From Robertmurraya siralis (GTDB lineage Bacteria; Bacillota; Bacilli; Bacillales; Cytobacillaceae), in NCBI RefSeq assembly GCF_005502275.1, contig NZ_SWLZ01000004.1, positions 62,001-126,000 of the forward strand: a stretch of DNA of 64,000 nt. Direction: 5' to 3'. Below are positions 46,307-55,608 of the stretch, in pieces (within the stretch, counting starts at the first letter, position 1; each line of letters begins with the position of its first letter). The notes under the pieces are model-generated. The model worked only from the letters and a program-made list of their open reading frames with translations, made no database searches and was not told where the DNA came from. Position numbers and translations under genes: made by a program.

Positions 46307-46481
46307 GTTTTCCATAACATATTTTTAAGATAAATGGTGTGAATTATTTCACTTATGACAAGGAAAAATTCATAGAAGTGTCACACATATTGGCAAAGAT
46401 ACCACGGTCAATATGTTGAAAAATGTTATAATTATTTCAACTTGTGTTCATTTAGCTTGTTACTCGGAGGGGAGAATACAT

Positions 46482-47009
46482 ATGAAAAAGCAGCGTTTAT
46501 TCATTCGAACCATGATATTGCTAGTTTTAGGGGCTGCTGTTGTCTATACTCTGTACGCTAATTTTACGAAAGATGATGTTAAGAAAGTAGCTGTAGGTAA
46601 AAAAGCACCGAATTTCGTTCTGACTGATATGAATGGGGAACAACATCGCTTATCTGATTATGAAGGAAAAGGAGTTCTCTTAAATTTTTGGGCTACATGG
46701 TGTAAGCCTTGTGAAAGAGAAATGCCTTATATGGATAAACAGTACCAGGAAAACAAAGAAGAGGATGTACAAATTTTAGCTGTCAATATCGGTGAATCGG
46801 ACGTAGTCGTTAATGAATTTATAAAAAAGCATGATTTAACATTTCCAATATTAAATGACAAAAAGCAAGAGGTACAAACCGTTTATGGAATTGGTAATTT
46901 GCCCATTACCTTCCTTATTGCTCCGGATGGAAACGTCGTCAATGTCCATGAAGGTGAGATTATTAACGAACAAGTAGTTATAGATATGATCAAAGAGATT
47001 AAACCATAG
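46482..47009 (+). CDS. resA: Thiol-disulfide oxidoreductase ResA
   Basis: 175 residues: N-terminal signal anchor (residues 8-27) and an extracytoplasmic thioredoxin fold with the WCKPCE active site. NLPITFLI is the cis-Pro loop. It reduces apocytochrome c so haem can attach. ATG 46482 follows GGAGGGGAG. A TTGAAA...TTTCAA inverted repeat with TATAAT between its arms lies about 50 nt upstream (46416-46441). First gene of resABC. Confidence 0.94.
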   Translation: MKKQRLFIRTMILLVLGAAVVYTLYANFTKDDVKKVAVGKKAPNFVLTDMNGEQHRLSDYEGKGVLLNFWATWCKPCEREMPYMDKQYQENKEEDVQILAVNIGESDVVVNEFIKKHDLTFPILNDKKQEVQTVYGIGNLPITFLIAPDGNVVNVHEGEIINEQVVIDMIKEIKP

Positions 47010-47028
47010 GGTACGAGGAGTTTTTATA

Positions 47029-48684
47029 ATGAAGGAAGTTAAATGTGAGTGTGGCCATGTTAATCCACACGGTACGGTGCTTTGTGAGTCATGTGGGTTA
47101 ACATTAATTGAAGAAAAAGCACAGGGAAAGCTTCACGATATGCGATATGAGGGAAGTGCACGTCGTTCTCAAACTTACAATAAAACCATCGTCGATAAAA
47201 TTTGGAATTTCTTCTCTTCTGTTAAGGTAGGAGTATGGTTGATTGTTATTACGCTAATTGCATCGGCATTGGGTACGATATTTCCTCAAGAGATGTATAT
47301 TCCTACTATCATGACAGCGGCTGAATATTATGAAGACCAGTATGGCTGGCTTGGAAAGCTATATTATGACCTTGGCTTTCATAATTTATACAGTTCATGG
47401 TGGTATTTAGTTTTAATCGCTTCTATCGGTGTTTCCCTCGTTATTTGCAGCATCGATCGAGTAGTTCCGCTTTATCGGGCATTAAAGAAGCAACGAGTGA
47501 CTCGACATGAAAGCTTTTTAAAACGTCAGCGCTTGTTTACGACCTCTGCTTCTGAGAACATAGACGCTTCTTTCGAAAAAGCAAAAGAAAATCTAGCGAT
47601 GAAGCGCTACAAAATACGTGAGGAAGACGGGAATATTTTAGCGGAAAAAGGACGTTTCTCCCGTTGGGGTCCGTATGTCAACCATTGTGGATTAATTATT
47701 TTTCTTTTAGGTGGAATACTGCGCTTCGTTCCTGGCATGTACATTGATGATATGCTCTGGATTAGGGAAGGAGAAACGAAGGTAATCCCTGAAACAAACG
47801 GGGAGTATTATCTGGAGAATAAGGAATTTACACTTGAAGTGTACGATAAGGAAAAAGACAATGAAGCATTCAGTGATGCAATTGAAAATGCGGGGATGGT
47901 TCCGAAAAATTTCCAATCAGATGTCATTCTTTATAAAAAGGCAGACGATTCTCTTCCAGGTGAAGAAGCTAAATTAGAACAGATTAAAGAATACAATATT
48001 CGTGTGAATGAGCCTTTGAAATTTGATGGCTATGCTCTTTATCAAACAGAATATAGATTAGGTGAGTTATCGACAATGACCTTTACGATGATAAACAAAA
48101 AAAGCAAGGAGGAATTTGGAGAGCTTACCATTGAATTAAATGATCCACAAACGAAGTATGACCTTGGCGATGGTTACTCGGTGGAAGTGATGAGCTATTT
48201 CCCAGACTTTGAATTTAACGAAAGTGGAGAACCGACTACGAAATCACGTATTCCGAATAATCCGGCCTTTGTGTTTAAAATGTTCTCACCAGAAAAGCCA
48301 GAAGGCGAAATCAGTTTTGTAGCCATCCAACAAAACCTTGAGCCTTTCGGCGATAACGAATACCAACTTCGCTTCTCAGGAATTGAAACAAATGATGTTA
48401 CTGGTTTAACGGTCCGCAAGGATTTAACACTCTGGCTATTTGCTCTCGGCGGTTTTATCTTTATGATCGGGGTTGCCCAAGGCTCATATTGGAATCATCG
48501 AAGAATTTGGTTAAGAAGAAATAACGACGAAATTTGGGTAGCTGCCCATACCAATAAAAATTGGCATGGACTTAAGCGAGAAATTAGTACAATATTAGAG
48601 GGTACAGGGATAGATGAACCGTTGGATCAGCTTCAAGAAAAAGAAAACCAAGATTCCGAAATAAAAAATAGGAATCATGAGTAG
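47029..48684 (+). CDS. resB: Cytochrome c biogenesis protein ResB
   Basis: 551-residue membrane protein. A CxC...CESC zinc-ribbon-like start (KCECGHVNPHGTVLCESCG) is followed by ResB/CcsB family TM helices (VKVGVWLIVITLIASALGTIF; WWYLVLIASIGVSLV). A large extracytoplasmic domain and a final TM helix near residue 470 follow. With ResC it carries haem to apocytochrome c. Confidence 0.94.
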   Translation: MKEVKCECGHVNPHGTVLCESCGLTLIEEKAQGKLHDMRYEGSARRSQTYNKTIVDKIWNFFSSVKVGVWLIVITLIASALGTIFPQEMYIPTIMTAAEYYEDQYGWLGKLYYDLGFHNLYSSWWYLVLIASIGVSLVICSIDRVVPLYRALKKQRVTRHESFLKRQRLFTTSASENIDASFEKAKENLAMKRYKIREEDGNILAEKGRFSRWGPYVNHCGLIIFLLGGILRFVPGMYIDDMLWIREGETKVIPETNGEYYLENKEFTLEVYDKEKDNEAFSDAIENAGMVPKNFQSDVILYKKADDSLPGEEAKLEQIKEYNIRVNEPLKFDGYALYQTEYRLGELSTMTFTMINKKSKEEFGELTIELNDPQTKYDLGDGYSVEVMSYFPDFEFNESGEPTTKSRIPNNPAFVFKMFSPEKPEGEISFVAIQQNLEPFGDNEYQLRFSGIETNDVTGLTVRKDLTLWLFALGGFIFMIGVAQGSYWNHRRIWLRRNNDEIWVAAHTNKNWHGLKREISTILEGTGIDEPLDQLQEKENQDSEIKNRNHE

Positions 48685-48716
48685 CGAAATATGCAAAAAA
48701 GTAAGGAGGAAGTAGG

Positions 48717-49904
48717 TTGGCTAATTTAAGTTCAAACCTTCTATTAATAGCATTTATTTTATACTTAGTAGCCATTCCTTTTTTTGGAGGAGCTATTAGG
48801 CAAAAAAAAGGATTGGCTGAAGAAAAGAAGTCATTTGATAAGTGGGCCAAAATAGGAATTGTTATTACCATTATTGGCTTCATAGCGCAATTAGGCTTCT
48901 TCATCACGAGATGGATTGTAGCAGGACATGCTCCATTAAGCAATCTATTCGAATATACGACGTTCTTTGGAATGTGTTTAGTTGCTTCATTTATTTTAAT
49001 ATACTTTATTTATAAAACATCGATTCTAGGAATGTTTGTTTTACCGATTGCGCTTTTAATCATTGCATATGCAAGCATGTTCCCAAGAGAGATTTCACCT
49101 TTAATACCAGCATTGCAGAGTCATTGGCTCCAAATCCACGTTTCAACTGTTGCACTAGGAGAAGCCATACTCGCAGTAAGCTTTGGTGCTGCACTTATTT
49201 ATTTAGTTAAAGCAATTGATCATACAAAACGTAGCAAAAGTACTTTTTGGCTAGAAGTGATTATGTACTCAATTGTATCAGTCGTTGGATTTATTGCCGT
49301 TACGTCTACTTTTGCTATTACAGACTACAAAGCTTCCTACAGCTATATCGATAAAAATGGTTCTGAAAACCAAATAGAATATAGCATGCCGGCAGTAATT
49401 GGACCTAACGAATGGAAGGTAATTGAAGATGGAACTTTCGAGCCATGGGTTCAAGTGCCTGGTATTATAAATGCCAAAAAATTAAATACCGTAGTTTGGT
49501 CATTGGTGGTAGGACTGGGCTTGTATGTTTTAATTAGACTGATTCTGAGAAAAAGAATTGGAGCTGCCCTCCAGCCGTTAACGAAGAACATTAAACTTGA
49601 TTTAGTCGATGAAATTAGCTATCGTTCAGTTTTGATTGGCTTCCCGGTGTTTACTTTAGGTGGCTTAGTATTTGCGATGATTTGGGCGCAAATCGCTTGG
49701 ACCCGTTTCTGGGGCTGGGATCCGAAAGAAGTCTGGGCGTTGATCACATGGCTATTTTACGCGGCTTTCTTACATCTTCGTTTAGCCAAAGGTTGGCATG
49801 GTGAAAAATCTGCATGGTTAGCTGTTATTGGTTTTGCGATCATCATGTTTAATTTAATTGCCGTTAACTTAGTCATTGCTGGGCTACACTCCTATGCTGG
49901 TTAA
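48717..49904 (+). CDS. resC: Cytochrome c biogenesis protein ResC
   Basis: 395-residue polytopic haem lyase subunit of the CcsA/ResC family. Haem-handling WWD-type motif is [14 protein letters not shown], with flanking conserved His in [10 protein letters not shown] and LHSYAG. TTG start with AAGGAGGA 7 nt upstream. A terminator hairpin follows, isolating resDE as a separate unit. Confidence 0.94.
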   Translation: MANLSSNLLLIAFILYLVAIPFFGGAIRQKKGLAEEKKSFDKWAKIGIVITIIGFIAQLGFFITRWIVAGHAPLSNLFEYTTFFGMCLVASFILIYFIYKTSILGMFVLPIALLIIAYASMFPREISPLIPALQSHWLQIHVSTVALGEAILAVSFGAALIYLVKAIDHTKRSKSTFWLEVIMYSIVSVVGFIAVTSTFAITDYKASYSYIDKNGSENQIEYSMPAVIGPNEWKVIEDGTFEPWVQVPGIINAKKLNTVVWSLVVGLGLYVLIRLILRKRIGAALQPLTKNIKLDLVDEISYRSVLIGFPVFTLGGLVFAMIWAQIAWTRFWGWDPKEVWALITWLFYAAFLHLRLAKGWHGEKSAWLAVIGFAIIMFNLIAVNLVIAGLHSYAG

Positions 49905-49932
49905 GAAATAAGGTTATTAGAAATTTATATAT

Positions 49933-49960
49933 TGCCTTCACTTTTTGTGGAGGCATTTTT
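49933..49960 (+). terminator. Terminator of resABC
   Basis: TGCCTTCAC (49933-49941) pairs with GTGGAGGCA (49947-49955, one G-U), followed by TTTTT. Confidence 0.75.
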
Positions 49961-50022
49961 CAAAACAAGATGTGAGCGCTTTTAATCAAGGCTGGGCTTG
50001 TGTTTTAACATATATACATTAG

Positions 50023-50051
50023 TGTCTAACTTTTAGTCAATCGTTTATAAT
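50023..50051 (+). promoter_or_regulatory. Possible promoter of resDE
   Basis: TATAAT at 50046-50051 with TGTCTA 17 nt upstream. The -10 is perfect and the -35 weak, consistent with an activated promoter. The resD start follows at 50127. Confidence 0.45.
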
Positions 50052-50126
50052 GAAGGATAAGTCCGTAACACTTTTTTAGAATTTGTAATGGAAGTATTAA
50101 AAATTGATATGTTAGGGGGAGCGATT

Positions 50127-50843
50127 ATGGATAAAGAAGTAAGAATTTTAGTTGTCGATGATGAAGAAAGAATTAGACGTCTTTTAAAAATGTATTTAGA
50201 AAGAGAAGATTATTTAATTGATGAAGCTGAAGACGGCAATGAGGCATTAGCAAAAGCGATTGCCAATGATTATGATGTGATTTTGCTCGATTTAATGATG
50301 CCGGGAAAAGATGGAATTGAGGTATGCCGAGAGTTAAGAGAAAAGAAAGCTACTCCAGTTATTATGCTCACTGCCAAAGGAGAAGAAGTGAATCGTGTCC
50401 AAGGGTTTGAAGTGGGTACAGATGATTATATTGTAAAGCCATTCAGCCCTCGTGAGGTAGTACTCCGCGTGAAAGCTTTGCTAAGGAGGTCATCAAGTAC
50501 GTCGTATTTACAAACGGAAACAACAACAAAAGATGTCATTGTTTTTCCTAGTCTGACAATTGATAATGATGCTCATCGAGTATTGGCAGAAGGCAAAGAA
50601 GTTAGTCTAACACCCAAGGAATATGAACTTCTTTATTTCTTGGCAAAGTCTCCAGATAAAGTATTTGATCGGGAACAGCTCTTAAAGGAAGTATGGCATT
50701 ATGAATTCTTCGGAGATTTGCGAACGGTTGATACGCATGTTAAACGATTACGTGAAAAGCTGAATAAAGTTTCAGAGGACGCTGCCAGTATGATTGTGAC
50801 AGTTTGGGGTGTAGGTTATAAGTTTGAGGTTGTCAATGAATGA
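50127..50843 (+). CDS. resD: Response regulator ResD
   Basis: 238-residue OmpR/PhoB-type response regulator of aerobic/anaerobic respiration. The receiver acidic pair is VVDDEER, the phospho-Asp is in DVILLDLMMPG, and the switch Thr and Lys are in MLTAKG and YIVKPFS. The winged helix follows (LTPKEYELLYFLAK; TVDTHVKRLREKL). ATG 50127 follows AGGGGGAG. Overlaps resE by 4 nt. Confidence 0.94.
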   Translation: MDKEVRILVVDDEERIRRLLKMYLEREDYLIDEAEDGNEALAKAIANDYDVILLDLMMPGKDGIEVCRELREKKATPVIMLTAKGEEVNRVQGFEVGTDDYIVKPFSPREVVLRVKALLRRSSSTSYLQTETTTKDVIVFPSLTIDNDAHRVLAEGKEVSLTPKEYELLYFLAKSPDKVFDREQLLKEVWHYEFFGDLRTVDTHVKRLREKLNKVSEDAASMIVTVWGVGYKFEVVNE

Positions 50844-52612
50844 TGTTTTGGCGCAGTGTTGTTGGTAAGCTCTGGTTTACCATTCTTTTTCTTGTTATAT
50901 TTGTCCTGTTTATTTTAACAGTGATGCTGCTAGAATTCTTTGAAAACTATCATATTAATGAGACGGAGAGCAACCTTCAAAAAACAGCTACACGTATTTC
51001 GCATTTTTTGGAAGAACAGGATGAAAGTATCGGACTTCAATTGGCTTGGGAGCTTCTCGATGATAAGACAGAGGCGATGATTATTTTTGATGAACAAGAG
51101 TCGTTTTCTTCGCCTACGATGGATGAAAACTTCGGATTACCAGTGACTTACTTTTTAACAGATCCTGAGTTAATGAATGTTTTTACTGAAAGCAAGACAG
51201 TTAAAAAAATGGCCAATTATCCAGTGGCAAATTATGATGAGGATTCACGCTTATTAATCATCGGTACACCGATCAACATGATAGGAAAAGATCAGGGTGC
51301 GGTTTTTATCATGCAATCTTTAACGGTGATGGAAGAGACATCCAATTCAACAAAAAAATTTATTTTACTTGCTGCTGGAGTGGCTATTATTTTGACAACC
51401 ATTTTTGCATTTTTCTTAGCAACAAGAATTAATGCTCCTCTGCGAAAAATGAAGGAGGCAGCTTTCGAAATTGCAAGAGGAAAGTTTGACACAAAGGTAC
51501 CGATTTTAACAAATGATGAAATCGGGGAGTTAGCGACTGCTTTTAATCAAATGGGAAGGCAGTTAAAATTTAATCTTAATGCTCTCAGTCAAGAGAAGGA
51601 GCAGCTTTCCAGCATCCTTAGCAGTATGGTCGATGGAGTTATTACATTTAATCGTGACGGTACAATTTTGATTACGAACCCTCCTGCTGAAAGGTTTTTG
51701 CAGGACTGGTACTTTGAGCAGGATGGAAAATCAAGAAGTGCGGAAGAAGTTCCTTATGAAGTGATGGAACTTTTCAAGCTTGCGGTTAATACTGAACAAG
51801 AACAAGTCGGTGAAATCTCTGTTCAAGGAAGGTTTTGGGTCATTATTGTAAGTCCTTTATATAATAATACTTTCATTCGTGGTGCTGTCGCAGTCGTTCG
51901 CGATATGACCGAGGAACGTCAACTCGATAAACTGCGTCAAGATTTTATTGCCAACGTTTCTCATGAATTGCGGACGCCGATTTCGATGATGCAAGGCTAC
52001 AGTGAAGCGATTGTTGATGGAATTGCGGAATCTGAAGAGGAAAAGATGGAAATGGCAAGAGTAATTTATGATGAATCATTAAGAATGGGCCGTCTTGTAA
52101 ATGAATTACTGGATCTTGCTCGAATGGAGGCAGGACACATACAGCTTGATATTAGTTTAATAGAAGTGAAACCCTATATGGAACGAATTATTCGAAAGTT
52201 CCATGGGTTGGCGAAGGAAAAGGGAATTCATTTAAAAGGCGATTTCCATAATTTAGAGACCACTTATTATTTTGATGGAGATCGAATTGAACAGGTTTTG
52301 ACTAATTTAATTGATAATGCGATCAGACATACAGAAGATAATGGCATCATTGTTGTTTCGGGAAAAATGGAAGATAAGGGGCTTCATATTGAAGTATTTA
52401 ATTCTGGCAAAGGCATTCTCGAAGAGGACCTTCCCTTTGTTTTTGAGCGCTTTTATAAAGGGGACAAAGCAAGGACAAGAGGCCGTTCTGGAACAGGGTT
52501 AGGACTTGCTATCGCCAAAAATATTGTTGAGAGTCATAAAGGACATATTTCCGTTCATAGTAAAGATGGACATGGAACGACATTTTCCTTTTTCATCCCT
52601 CGAAATTTATAA
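50840..52612 (+). CDS. resE: Sensor histidine kinase ResE
   Basis: 590 residues. TM1 (about 8-30), an extracytoplasmic loop and TM2 (about 174-195), HAMP (residues 195-248), PAS (about 255-360), H-box FIANVSHELRTP, N-box DNAIRHTEDN, and F/G boxes FVFERFYKGD and GRSGTGLGLAI. It phosphorylates ResD in response to oxygen limitation or NO. ATGA overlap with resD. Confidence 0.94.
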   Translation: MMFWRSVVGKLWFTILFLVIFVLFILTVMLLEFFENYHINETESNLQKTATRISHFLEEQDESIGLQLAWELLDDKTEAMIIFDEQESFSSPTMDENFGLPVTYFLTDPELMNVFTESKTVKKMANYPVANYDEDSRLLIIGTPINMIGKDQGAVFIMQSLTVMEETSNSTKKFILLAAGVAIILTTIFAFFLATRINAPLRKMKEAAFEIARGKFDTKVPILTNDEIGELATAFNQMGRQLKFNLNALSQEKEQLSSILSSMVDGVITFNRDGTILITNPPAERFLQDWYFEQDGKSRSAEEVPYEVMELFKLAVNTEQEQVGEISVQGRFWVIIVSPLYNNTFIRGAVAVVRDMTEERQLDKLRQDFIANVSHELRTPISMMQGYSEAIVDGIAESEEEKMEMARVIYDESLRMGRLVNELLDLARMEAGHIQLDISLIEVKPYMERIIRKFHGLAKEKGIHLKGDFHNLETTYYFDGDRIEQVLTNLIDNAIRHTEDNGIIVVSGKMEDKGLHIEVFNSGKGILEEDLPFVFERFYKGDKARTRGRSGTGLGLAIAKNIVESHKGHISVHSKDGHGTTFSFFIPRNL

Positions 52613-52658
52613 GAACAACAAGAAAACTGCCGACTCATCTTGATACACAAGGAACATC

Positions 52659-53043
52659 GAAAAGCGGAAGCGGCTTGCTCATCTCCGTACAAACTGGAAG
52701 GACAGCGACTGAGATAAAGGAAAACCGATGAGCGAAAGCGAATCGAGTTTGACTTATCGTAGGGAGGTGGGCTGAAGTTTGCTAGGAGATAGCCGCTGAA
52801 GCTGGACAAAGAAAAGCGGAAGCGGCTTGCTCATCTCCGTACAAATTGGAAGGACAGCGACTGAGATAAAGGAAAACCGATGAGCGAAAGCGAATCGAGT
52901 TTGACTTATCGTAGGGAGGTGGGCTGAAGTTTGCTAGGAGATAGCCGCTGAAGCTGGACAAAGAAAAGCGGAAGCGGCTTGCTCATCTCCGTACAAACTG
53001 GAAGGACGGCGACTGAGATAAAGGAGATACGAAGAGCGAAGGC
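52659..53043. repeat. Tandem 152-bp repeat (2.5 units) between resE and sigX
   Basis: Unit 1 (52659-52810) and unit 2 (52811-52962) are nearly identical (one difference noticed, C/T near 52693/52845). Unit 3 (52963-about 53043) is partial and diverges from 53026. Each full unit begins GAAAAGCGGAAGCGGCT and ends AGCCGCTGAAGCTGGACAAA. AGCGGCT(n5)ATCTCC at the left can pair with GGAGATAGCCGCT at the right, so each unit would fold as one long hairpin; inner GCGAAAGC and CGAT/ATCG add structure. No ORF. Best read as a dispersed structured repeat, amplified in tandem. Confidence 0.8.
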
Positions 53044-53091
53044 AAGTAATTGAACAGAAATATATGGAATCATAGCTCATCACCATCTTTT

Positions 53092-53131
53092 AAAAAAAGG
53101 GAGGAGTTTTACAAAACTTCTTCCTTTTTTT
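53092..53131 (+). terminator. Terminator upstream of sigX
   Basis: AAAAAAAGGGAGGAGTTTT and AAAACTTCTTCCTTTTTTT pair with an ACA-like loop, followed by T. It isolates sigX from resE and the repeat. Confidence 0.8.
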
Positions 53132-53257
53132 ATTGAAAAATACTATATTAGTGATATTAGTGTATTTCTTTAAAGAAGAGAAATTTTGGAAGTGTCCTTG
53201 GGTGTTCGACATAAATAATTTGGACAATCATAGATACAAAAATTTCGACAATATGAG

Positions 53258-53284
53258 TGTAACTTTTGTGGATAATATAACGAC
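53258..53284 (+). promoter_or_regulatory. Sigma-X type autoregulatory promoter
   Basis: TGTAAC (53258-53263), a 17-nt spacer and CGAC (53281-53284) agree with the B. subtilis sigma-X consensus. It lies 28 nt before the sigX start. Confidence 0.75.
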
Positions 53285-53311
53285 TAATTGGTTGAACGGG
53301 GAGGGAAACCA

Positions 53312-53863
53312 ATGGACTCCGTTTTTGATGAGCTGTATTCAAAATATCATCATGACGTTTTTCAATTTATTTTTTATATGGTGAAAAATAGGGAACAAGC
53401 TGAAGATCTTGTTCAAGAAGTATATATAAGAGTACTAAAATCGTACGACCGCTTTGAGGGGAAGAGTAGTGAAAAAACATGGCTGTTTTCAATTGCCAGA
53501 AATGTAGCAATTGATTATTTCCGAAAGCAAAAAGGCTGGCGACAGAAAATTGCTGAAAAGTTTGATTGGACTACAGGCCAGATTAAAGATGATAGTCCGA
53601 TCCCTGAAGAAATTGCTCTGCAAAATGAGGAAATTTCATTGATATATCAATGTTTAGACCATTGTACAGTTGATCAAAGGATGGTTATCATATTGCGTTA
53701 TATTCAAGAATTGACCATTATTGAAACAGCAGAAGCTTTAGGTTGGACAGAAAGCAAGGTTAAAACAACTCAACATCGTGCCTTAAAAGTATTGAAAAAA
53801 GAAATGGAAGAAAGAATGGCAAAGGAGGGGACAACAAGTGAGAAAATCAGAGTGGAGCGATGA
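53312..53863 (+). CDS. sigX: ECF sigma factor SigX
   Basis: 183-residue extracytoplasmic-function sigma factor. Region 2: YHHDVFQFIFYMVKNREQAEDLVQEVYIRVL; region 4 HTH: LTIIETAEALGWTESKVKTTQHRALK. ATG 53312 follows GGGGAGGG. Position after resDE identifies sigX. It directs envelope-modification genes in B. subtilis. Overlaps the rsiX start by 26 nt. Confidence 0.93.
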   Translation: MDSVFDELYSKYHHDVFQFIFYMVKNREQAEDLVQEVYIRVLKSYDRFEGKSSEKTWLFSIARNVAIDYFRKQKGWRQKIAEKFDWTTGQIKDDSPIPEEIALQNEEISLIYQCLDHCTVDQRMVIILRYIQELTIIETAEALGWTESKVKTTQHRALKVLKKEMEERMAKEGTTSEKIRVER

Positions 53864-55067
53864 ACAGCTTGAGAAATTACTACGGGAAATGCCAAAGATT
53901 GAAGACAATCGCGATCCTCGTGATATATATCAAAACATTTCGCTTAGATTGAGTAAGAAAAAGCAACGCTCCTGGATCATCCCTTCTGTTGCTACTGCTG
54001 CAGTGGTTTTAATAATAGCAGTACTTTCTCCCAACCTTTTAGGTGAAAATTCTTCCTCTGAGCAATCAGCGGAGAGTGGAAATGCGACTGAGCAAGCTGA
54101 ACGATCAGAGATGAATATAATCAAAGATGAGGGTGCAGGTATTGCCTATGAAAATGCTGTTGAGGAAAATCAGGATACCCCTACTAGTGATGACGCTGCT
54201 GAAGAAAGAGTGACTTCTTCAACCATTGACCTTAATCAAGAGTACACAGCCGTATATGCTGAAGATGTAGATGGTGCGGAAGAAAATGCGCTTACTTTTG
54301 CGATACCAGATGAGCAGAATCAAATTATCGTACCTATAACTGTGCTCATACAAAAGGAGAAGGGGAAGTCTCTTTTTGAGCAGTACACAGAGACAATGGC
54401 AAAGTTGCATGAAAAGGAATGGGGACTTGCGGAGACGTTCCCATTAAAAAATGTAGAACTATCGGTCATCAATGATAATATTTTAAAGGTAAATGTTCCA
54501 AGTGGTCAAACTTATCAAGGTTCTGCAAACGAAATCGCTTTTACATCTGTTATTAAGAAAACTGCGAAATCTTTAGGGTTAAAGGGAATTGAATTATATA
54601 CAGATAATCAACCAGGAATTGAATTGGGCAATGAAGGAGAACTCTCTGGATTAGATCTTTCAGATGATGGAAATTATGCTTACTATTTTTACTATTCAAA
54701 TGTGAATCCAGAAGTCCCTTATTTAGTTCCGTATGGGGAATCATTTACTAATATTGAATCGGCCTTAAATGCGATGAAGGAAAATGTTGATACTCATCAG
54801 TTAAGTGCGTCGATCCCTCAAGATATTGATATAGAAGAAATACACGGAGAGAAGGGGATGTTAACCCTACAGCTAAATGAAGAATCTGATATGACTAGCA
54901 CAAGAACAATCCTTCAGACAATTGAAGCAATTTTACTAACAGCGAAAGAGTTTAATTATAACAAAGTAAAAATTGAGTATAGTAAGCTTGATAAAATCGG
55001 AAAATTTGTCTTTAATGAGGAAATGAATGTGCCGATTGCTCCTAATAAAAGGGAATTGTTAAATTGA
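53838..55067 (+). CDS. rsiX: Anti-sigma-X factor RsiX
   Basis: 409 residues. An N-terminal cytoplasmic region with WSDEQLEKLLREMPKI; one TM helix (about 46-68); extracytoplasmic region of about 340 residues. Longer than the B. subtilis RsiX (368), with a Glu/Asp/Ser-rich linker after the TM. Low sequence similarity is usual for this family; location behind sigX supports the call. GTG start with AAAGGAGGGG upstream; overlaps sigX. Confidence 0.88.
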   Translation: MRKSEWSDEQLEKLLREMPKIEDNRDPRDIYQNISLRLSKKKQRSWIIPSVATAAVVLIIAVLSPNLLGENSSSEQSAESGNATEQAERSEMNIIKDEGAGIAYENAVEENQDTPTSDDAAEERVTSSTIDLNQEYTAVYAEDVDGAEENALTFAIPDEQNQIIVPITVLIQKEKGKSLFEQYTETMAKLHEKEWGLAETFPLKNVELSVINDNILKVNVPSGQTYQGSANEIAFTSVIKKTAKSLGLKGIELYTDNQPGIELGNEGELSGLDLSDDGNYAYYFYYSNVNPEVPYLVPYGESFTNIESALNAMKENVDTHQLSASIPQDIDIEEIHGEKGMLTLQLNEESDMTSTRTILQTIEAILLTAKEFNYNKVKIEYSKLDKIGKFVFNEEMNVPIAPNKRELLN

Positions 55068-55608
55068 GATTTCTAGAAGGCTGGTCTTTTTGCCTCCGTT
55101 CCGTTAAGACTTCTCATTATTTTGGCTGAAAATGTCTGTCTTGCGCCGAAAATGACAAATTGATAAGTGGGGTCGGGTACTATTTGAAAGTGCCCTGCTA
55201 AATTTAACAAGTGGGCTAATGGCCCACTTGTTTTTCTTTGAATAAACATTGTTCAAGTAGACTGGAACTGAGATATTAAACGGACCTTTTACATTAGATG
55301 CGTTAATCTGTCACTATGATTTGGTGTATGCAAGCTTGTATACTTTGTGCCTGCTAAAAAGATTAACTTAGTTTTGAAGAAACAGTCTTTTGACAACCTT
55401 TTGTTGTAATTAAGCCGTAAATCAATAATTTTTTGTATAAAAAAACGAAAACTATCCAAATAATAACAAATGTCTTTCTAAAAAGAAATTTTACAAAGCG
55501 AGGAGAGGATTTGACAGGTTTTTCATTTTACTCCGCTTAATTAGTAGTTCTAACAACGTACAAGCTGTCATATCGTGTAGGGAAAAGCTCAAATTAAGGA
55601 GGATTCTA
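55068..55608. other. 541-nt spacer upstream of the M23 peptidase
   Basis: Contains the terminator at 55206 and a possible WalR-type site TGTAAT-n5-CGTAAA (55405-55421; consensus TGTwAh-n5-TGTwAh, one mismatch in the second half). No ORF with a convincing RBS. Confidence 0.4.
55206..55240 (+). terminator. Terminator downstream of rsiX
   Basis: AACAAGTGGGC (55206-55216) pairs with GCCCACTTGTT (55222-55232), followed by TTTCTTT. Confidence 0.85.

Noticed and set aside
46416-46441. TTGAAA...TTTCAA inverted repeat before resA as a defined operator
   Set aside because: TATAAT lies between the arms, but no regulator with this site is known to me; retained only as a remark in the resA entry.
52659-53043. 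Tandem repeat as a CRISPR array
   Set aside because: Units are 152 bp and nearly identical throughout, with no short repeats and unique spacers and no cas genes.
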